Under the pieces are notes generated by a model. That model was given only the letters and a program-made list of their open reading frames with translations, did not search any database and had not been told where the DNA came from. 64,000 bases of DNA, taken from Qipengyuania profundimaris (lineage in GTDB: Bacteria > Pseudomonadota > Alphaproteobacteria > Sphingomonadales > Sphingomonadaceae). Below, one piece after another: positions 59,127 through 64,000 of this stretch. The stretch is taken from the NCBI RefSeq assembly GCF_030717945.1, contig NZ_JAVAIM010000001.1, positions 681,131-745,130 of the forward strand, in the 5' to 3' direction. Position 1 is the first letter of the stretch; every line of letters begins with the position of its first letter. The translations under genes and the position numbers were made by a program.

Positions 59127-61241
59127 ATGGAACTCGACCTCGGCCTTACGACCCGCAGCCGCGTGCGCCTCGTCCGGCAGACGGAGGTGGCGGAATGCGG
59201 CCTCGCCAGCCTGACGATGATTGCCAATTATCACGGGTTGGACATCGATCTGGGCACCATGCGGCGGCGATACTCGCCATCGCTGCGCGGCGCCCCGCTT
59301 CGCGCGCTAATCAATCTTGCCGACCAGATCGGCCTCACCCCGCGCGCGGTGAAATTGCCGCTGGAAGAGCTCGGCAATCTGCACATGCCGGCGGTGCTGC
59401 ACTGGGACATGAACCACTATGTGGTGCTGGAGGCGGTAAAGGGCGGCAAGGCCCTGATCCACAATCCCGACGGCCGCTCGCGCTGGATGCCGCTGCCGGA
59501 AGTGTCCGAGCATTTTACCGGCGTGGCGCTGGAACTGCGCCCGAGCAGCGATTTCGATCGCAAGTCGCTGCGCGAACGGCTCAATCTCTCGCAGCTCTGG
59601 CAGAGTATGACCGGGCTGAAGCGGTCGCTGGCGCAGATCCTGTTGCTCAGCCTGGTGCTGCAGGCCTTCGTTCTCGCCTCGCCCTATTACATGCAGGTTG
59701 CGATCGACAGCGCATTGCCCGCGCTCGACAACGATCTGCTGACGGTGCTTGCTCTGGGGTTCGGCCTGTTCACGGTCATCAATGTGATGGCCAGCCTGCT
59801 GCGATCCTTCGTTCTGCTCAACGCCGGCACCAGCATCGGTTTCTCGCTCGCTTCCAATATCGCGCGCCGCCTGTTCCGCCTGCCGGTGGAATGGTTCGAG
59901 AAGCGGCATACGGGCGATGTCCTGTCGCGGTTCCAGTCGATCACCCCGATCCAGTCGCTACTGACGCAGGGCGCGGTCGCCGCGCTGGTCGACGGGGTGA
60001 TGGCGCTGCTGACGCTGGCGGTAATGTTCTATTACAGCCCGATGCTGGCCTTCATCGCGATCGTGGCTTTCGGCCTCTACGCGCTGGTGCGCGCGATCAG
60101 CTTCTCCTTCCAGCGCGAGGCGCAGGAAGCGAGCATCATTACCAAGGGCAAGGAACAGTCGACGCTGATCGAAACCGTGCGGGGCATGGTGACCCTGCGC
60201 CTGTTCGGGCGCGAGGCGCTGCGCCATGCGCTGTGGCAGACACGGCTGACCGATGCGGTCAATTCCAATGTCCGGCTCGCGCGGATCGGCATCTGGCAAT
60301 CGACGGCCAACATGCTCATCTTCGGGATCGAGAACATCATCACGATCTGGCTGGCAGTCGGTTTCGTGATCGACGGCGCGGGCTTCAGCGTCGGCATGGT
60401 CTTCGCCTATATCGCCTACAAGGGACAGTTCATCAGCAAGTCTGCCGCGCTGATTGACCAGGCGATCGCCTTCAAGATGCTCGGCCTGCACCTGGAGCGC
60501 CTGTCGGACATCGCTCTTTCGCCCGAAGACCGCAGCTTCCAGCCCGGCACCGATGCGGTGACCGAGCTGAAGGGCAAGATAGAGATGCGCAACATCTTTT
60601 ATCGCTATTCGTCGAGCGACCCGATGGTGTTGCAGGGTGTCAGCCTGACCATCGAGCAGGGTGAGCACGTGGCGATCACCGGCCCCTCGGGCGGCGGCAA
60701 GTCCACCTTGCTCAAGGTCATGCTCGGCCTCGTGGAGCCGGAAAGCGGCGAAGTGCTGATCGACGGCATCCCCTTGCATCGTTTCGGCTACAAGAGCTTC
60801 CATTCGCAGACGGCTGCGGTGCTGCAGGAAGACAGCCTGTTTGCCGGATCGCTGGCCGACAATATCGCGCTGTTCGACGACGAGATCGATATGGAGCGGG
60901 TCATTTCCGCCGCGACCGCCGCCTCGATCCACGACGACATCATCCAGATGCCGATGCAATACGAGACCCTGATCGGCGACATGGGTTCGACGCTGTCGGG
61001 CGGGCAGAAGCAGCGCGTGATCCTGGCGCGTGCCCTGTACCGCCAACCGAAGATCCTCTTTATGGACGAAGGCACCGCGCATCTCGACGCCCGCCACGAG
61101 CGGAAGGTGAACGAAGCGATTTCCGCCATGGGCATCACGCGCGTGATCATCGCCCACCGCAAGGAAACCATCGAAGCGGCCGATCGCACGCTGGTAATGA
61201 TGGGCGGAGCGATGGCCGAATGGCACGGAGAGGGCGCCTAA
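59127..61241 (+). CDS. C39-peptidase ABC transporter (peptide processing and export)
   Basis: The 704-residue protein has all parts of a bacteriocin-type peptidase transporter. The C39 domain (residues ~10-135) carries Gln18 and Cys24 (QTEVAECGLASLTMI), His97 (DMNHYVVLEAV) and Asp115 (HNPDG), so the protease looks active. Six membrane segments follow (~160-440), then the ATPase: GPSGGGKST, LSGGQKQR, ILFMDEGTAHLD and IIAHRKE. It should cut the double-glycine leader of the 49-residue peptide and export the product. The ATG at 59127 comes one base after the HlyD stop. Confidence 0.95.
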   Translation: MELDLGLTTRSRVRLVRQTEVAECGLASLTMIANYHGLDIDLGTMRRRYSPSLRGAPLRALINLADQIGLTPRAVKLPLEELGNLHMPAVLHWDMNHYVVLEAVKGGKALIHNPDGRSRWMPLPEVSEHFTGVALELRPSSDFDRKSLRERLNLSQLWQSMTGLKRSLAQILLLSLVLQAFVLASPYYMQVAIDSALPALDNDLLTVLALGFGLFTVINVMASLLRSFVLLNAGTSIGFSLASNIARRLFRLPVEWFEKRHTGDVLSRFQSITPIQSLLTQGAVAALVDGVMALLTLAVMFYYSPMLAFIAIVAFGLYALVRAISFSFQREAQEASIITKGKEQSTLIETVRGMVTLRLFGREALRHALWQTRLTDAVNSNVRLARIGIWQSTANMLIFGIENIITIWLAVGFVIDGAGFSVGMVFAYIAYKGQFISKSAALIDQAIAFKMLGLHLERLSDIALSPEDRSFQPGTDAVTELKGKIEMRNIFYRYSSSDPMVLQGVSLTIEQGEHVAITGPSGGGKSTLLKVMLGLVEPESGEVLIDGIPLHRFGYKSFHSQTAAVLQEDSLFAGSLADNIALFDDEIDMERVISAATAASIHDDIIQMPMQYETLIGDMGSTLSGGQKQRVILARALYRQPKILFMDEGTAHLDARHERKVNEAISAMGITRVIIAHRKETIEAADRTLVMMGGAMAEWHGEGA

Positions 61242-61432
61242 TCCGCGCCGAAGCACCAATTCACGGCGAAGGCTCGCCTACCATGTATGGTGGCAGGATC
61301 GCAGTCTGACGGGCCATCTATCGGATTGATCGCAAGCACAATGACGCGTTCGGAACGCTCTTGGTCGTAGCTGCGGACGGATCGGGTCCGAAAAGCCCGG
61401 GTTGATCGCCGACTTGAAAGCAGATCGGAAAA

Positions 61433-61458
61433 GGGGCGCCCGGTAAGGCGCCCCTTTT
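61433..61458. terminator. Bidirectional terminator between the exporter and cysNC
   Basis: GGGGCGCC (61433-61440) pairs with GGCGCCCC (61447-61454), with A-rich sequence on the left and TTTT on the right. It separates the convergent genes. The 227 bases 61242-61468 hold nothing else visible. Confidence 0.85.
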
Positions 61459-61468
61459 CGTTGTAGCG

Positions 61469-63376
61469 CTATTTGAGCGGCAGGATTTTGCCGATGATGT
61501 AATCGGCCGCCTCTTCCGGGCTCATCTCCACCGTGTTGACCCGAATTTCGGGATCCTCTGGTGCCTCGTAGGGGCTGTCGATGCCGGTGAAGTTCTTGAG
61601 CTTGCCCTCGCGGGCCTTCTTGTAGAGCCCCTTCACATCGCGCGCCTCGGCGACCTCCAGCGGCGTGTCGACGTGGATTTCGATGAACTCGCCCGCGTCG
61701 ATCATGTCGCGTACCAGCTGGCGGTCTGCCCGGAACGGACTGATGAAGGCCGTCAAGACGATCAGCCCGGCATCGGTCATCAGCTTTGCGACCTCGCCGA
61801 TGCGGCGGATATTCTCGATCCGGTCGCTCTCGGTGAACCCCAGGTCCTTGTTCAAGCCGTGGCGCACATTGTCGCCATCGAGCAGGAAGGTGTGGCGGTT
61901 CATGATCGCCAGCCTTTTCTCGACTTCGTTGGCGATGGTCGACTTGCCCGAGCCGGACAGGCCGGTGAACCACAGCACGCGCGGCGTCTGGTTCTTCATG
62001 CCGGCGTGATGATCGCGGGTGATGTCGGTCGCCTGCCAATGCACGTTCTGACTCCGGCGGAGGCTGAAGTGCAGCATGCCGGCGCCGACCGTGCGATTGC
62101 TGATCTTGTCGATCAAAATGAACCCGCCCAGCGCGCGGTTCTCATCGTAGGGATCGAACACGATCCGTTTGTCGGTGGTGATCTCGCACACGCCGATCTG
62201 GTTGAGATGCAGCGTCTGCGCGGCGAGATGGTCCATCGTGTTGACGTCGATCTCGTATTTCGGCTCGGCGATAGTCACGCTGACCGTCTGCGTGCCGAGC
62301 TTGAGCCAGTAGGCGCGGCCGACCACCAGCGCCTCGTCGTCCATCCAAACGATGGTACTCTCGAACTGGTCGGCGACTTCGGGCGGGTTGTCGGCGGCAG
62401 CGAGCACGTCGCCGCGCGAGCAATCGATCTCGTCCTCGAGCGTGATGGTGATGGACTGGCCGGCGATCGCCTCGTCGAGATCGCCCGACATCGTGACGAT
62501 CGACTTGACCTTGCTCGTCTTCCCCGAGGGCAATGAGCGCAGCGTGTCCCCGGGCTTGACGCTGCCGGTCGAAATCAGCCCGCTGAAGCCGCGGAAGTCG
62601 AGGTTGGGGCGGTTGACCCATTGTACCGGCATGCGGAAAGGCTTGGCGAGATTGGCTGCGCTGCGCACCTCGACCGCTTCGAGGTGATCGACCAGCGTCG
62701 GGCCATCGTACCAGCGCGTGTTGTCCGAAGATGCGGTAATGTTGTCGCCCGCGAGGCCCGAGATCGGAATGGCGGTAAAGCTCTCGATCCCGATGCTCTT
62801 GGCGAACTCTTCATAGTCCGCGACAATCGCATCGAACTTGGCTTGGTCGTAACCGATCAGGTCCATCTTGTTCACGGCGAGGACGAGGTTCTTGATACCG
62901 AGCTGGTGGCACAGGAAACTGTGGCGCTTGGTCTGCACCAGCACGCCCTTGCGCGCATCGATCAGGATGCAGGCGAGGTCGGCGGTCGAGGCACCGGTGA
63001 CCATGTTGCGCGTGTATTGCTCGTGGCCCGGGCAGTCGGCGACGATGAACTTGCGCTTCTCGGTCGCGAAAAAGCGATAGGCGACGTCGATCGTGATGCC
63101 CTGTTCGCGCTCGGCGGCGAGGCCATCGACCAGCAGGGCGAAATCGATCTCCTGCCCCTGCGTGCCGACGCGCTTGCTGTCGGCTTCGAGGCTGGCGAGC
63201 TGGTCTTCGAAGATCATCTTCGAATCGTAGAGCAGGCGGCCGATCAGGGTCGACTTGCCATCGTCCACGCTGCCGCAGGTGATGAAACGCAGCATCGACT
63301 TGTTCTGGTGCTGCTCGAGATAAGCGTCGATGTCCTCGGCAATGAGGGCGTCGGTCTGGTAAACGGGTTCGGTCAT
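61469..63376 (-). CDS. cysN/cysC: Bifunctional sulfate adenylyltransferase large subunit / APS kinase
   Basis: The 635-residue protein fuses CysN (residues ~1-440; GTPase motifs [30 protein letters not shown] and NKMDLIGYD) with CysC (about 455-635; [36 protein letters not shown]). CysN with CysD makes APS from sulfate and ATP; CysC phosphorylates it to PAPS, used for cysteine synthesis and by sulfotransferases such as the one at 47277. Its ATG shares one base with the cysD stop. Confidence 0.96.
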   Translation of the reverse strand: MTEPVYQTDALIAEDIDAYLEQHQNKSMLRFITCGSVDDGKSTLIGRLLYDSKMIFEDQLASLEADSKRVGTQGQEIDFALLVDGLAAEREQGITIDVAYRFFATEKRKFIVADCPGHEQYTRNMVTGASTADLACILIDARKGVLVQTKRHSFLCHQLGIKNLVLAVNKMDLIGYDQAKFDAIVADYEEFAKSIGIESFTAIPISGLAGDNITASSDNTRWYDGPTLVDHLEAVEVRSAANLAKPFRMPVQWVNRPNLDFRGFSGLISTGSVKPGDTLRSLPSGKTSKVKSIVTMSGDLDEAIAGQSITITLEDEIDCSRGDVLAAADNPPEVADQFESTIVWMDDEALVVGRAYWLKLGTQTVSVTIAEPKYEIDVNTMDHLAAQTLHLNQIGVCEITTDKRIVFDPYDENRALGGFILIDKISNRTVGAGMLHFSLRRSQNVHWQATDITRDHHAGMKNQTPRVLWFTGLSGSGKSTIANEVEKRLAIMNRHTFLLDGDNVRHGLNKDLGFTESDRIENIRRIGEVAKLMTDAGLIVLTAFISPFRADRQLVRDMIDAGEFIEIHVDTPLEVAEARDVKGLYKKAREGKLKNFTGIDSPYEAPEDPEIRVNTVEMSPEEAADYIIGKILPLK

Positions 63377-64000
63377 CAGAAGTACCCCTCCTGCTTCTTT
63401 TTCTCCATCGACGCGTCGCCCGCGTCCTTGTCGATCACGCGGCCCTGGCGTTCGCTGGTGGTGGTCAGCAGCATCTCCTGCACCACCTCACTCAGGGTGG
63501 CAGCCTCGCTCTCGACCGCGCCGGTCAGCGGGAAGCAGCCCAGCGTGCGGAAACGGATGGATTTCTCGGTGGTCTCGGGGCGGTAGCCCATGACCTTTTC
63601 CAGCCGGTCGAGATCGTCGGCCATGAACAGGCCGCCTTCATATTCGAAGGTCGGGCGCGGCGCGCTGAAATAGAGCGGCACGATCTCGATATTCTCGGCC
63701 ATGATGTACTGCCAGATATCGAGCTCGGTCCAGTTGGAGAGCGGGAAGACGCGAATGCTCTCGCCCTTCTTCTTGCGCGCGTTGTAGAGGTTCCACAGTT
63801 CGGGGCGCTGGTTCTTCGGGTCCCAGCCGTGGCTGGCGGTGCGGAAGGAGAAGATGCGCTCCTTGGCGCGGCTCTTTTCCTCGTCGCGCCGGGCGCCGCC
63901 GAAGGCCGCGTCGAAGCCGTATTTGTCGAGCGCCTGCTTTAGCCCTTCGGTCTTCCACATATCGGTATGCAGCGGGCCATGGTCGAACGGGTTGATGCCG
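63376..64000 (-). CDS. cysD: Sulfate adenylyltransferase small subunit, 5' part cut by window edge
   Basis: About 208 C-terminal residues are visible and the frame runs off the right edge ([21 protein letters not shown]). Family blocks are [38 protein letters not shown] and the C-terminal [16 protein letters not shown]. CysD is the PAPS-reductase-fold subunit that forms APS with CysN. It is coupled to cysNC. Confidence 0.96.
   Translation of the reverse strand, partial: GINPFDHGPLHTDMWKTEGLKQALDKYGFDAAFGGARRDEEKSRAKERIFSFRTASHGWDPKNQRPELWNLYNARKKKGESIRVFPLSNWTELDIWQYIMAENIEIVPLYFSAPRPTFEYEGGLFMADDLDRLEKVMGYRPETTEKSIRFRTLGCFPLTGAVESEAATLSEVVQEMLLTTTSERQGRVIDKDAGDASMEKKKQEGYF

Noticed and set aside
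1-64000. CRISPR arrays, insertion sequences, prophage genes, rRNA
   Set aside because: No regular repeat-spacer array, transposase, integrase, capsid or rRNA sequence was seen. The helix-turn-helix protein at 36522 resembles small terminases slightly, but has no phage neighbours.

Overview
The window looks like a chromosomal segment of a GC-rich alphaproteobacterium of the order Sphingomonadales, most likely family Erythrobacteraceae. The clues are an NDUFA12-type complex I subunit, a NepR-EcfG-PhyR general stress locus with HWE-family kinases, a bacteriophytochrome with its heme oxygenase, class I polyhydroxyalkanoate (PHA) synthase with phasin, and the DUF2155, DUF1272 and TonB-type proteins common in that order. 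This assignment is inference from gene content; no rRNA or species marker is present.

Left part (1-38 kb) reads as ordinary core genome. In order it holds: a truncated MASE1-PAS histidine kinase; a TonB-family protein; heme oxygenase plus bacteriophytochrome; a small PHA-system protein with a TelA pair; a fatty acyl-AMP ligase; RecX, DUF192, NDUFA12, DUF2155 and Aat; tRNA-Trp; a LOG-family protein; a glmM-DUF1272-thiD operon; superoxide dismutase; and the general stress response block at 18.3-23.5 kb. That block contains ecfG, nepR (57 aa), a CHASE/HWE kinase, phyR, a Crp/Fnr regulator, a candidate small RNA and a single-domain response regulator. GGAAC-N16/17-CGTT boxes, the EcfG consensus, stand in front of nepR, phyR and the single-domain regulator. 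After that come a desaturase, lptFG, DUF427, clpS, phasin and phaC with operator-like palindromes, an aminotransferase, an enoyl-CoA hydratase, a permease, a thioesterase, tRNA-Cys and tRNA-Thr.

Right part (38.5-61.5 kb) is more accessory. It has an RND efflux operon; a four-gene operon coding for a small unknown protein, a YqcI/YcgG-type heme N-oxygenase, a DUF1989 protein and a DUF421 membrane protein; two Crp/Fnr paralogues flanking a sulfotransferase; and a glycosyltransferase cluster ending in a fused sucrose-phosphate synthase/phosphatase.

The most interesting locus is 54.3-61.3 kb. A CHASE2 hybrid histidine kinase, a 49-residue peptide with a double-glycine leader, a NarL-type response regulator, an HlyD-type adaptor and a C39-peptidase ABC transporter lie together. 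The peptide leader fits the LSxxELxxIxGG rule and the transporter keeps its Cys-His-Asp triad, so this looks like a dedicated peptide maturation and export system. Four 16-bp sites of the form TAGYRCA-N5-ACTR lie only in its three control regions, suggesting one regulon under the local two-component pair. The window ends in cysNC and a truncated cysD for sulfate activation.
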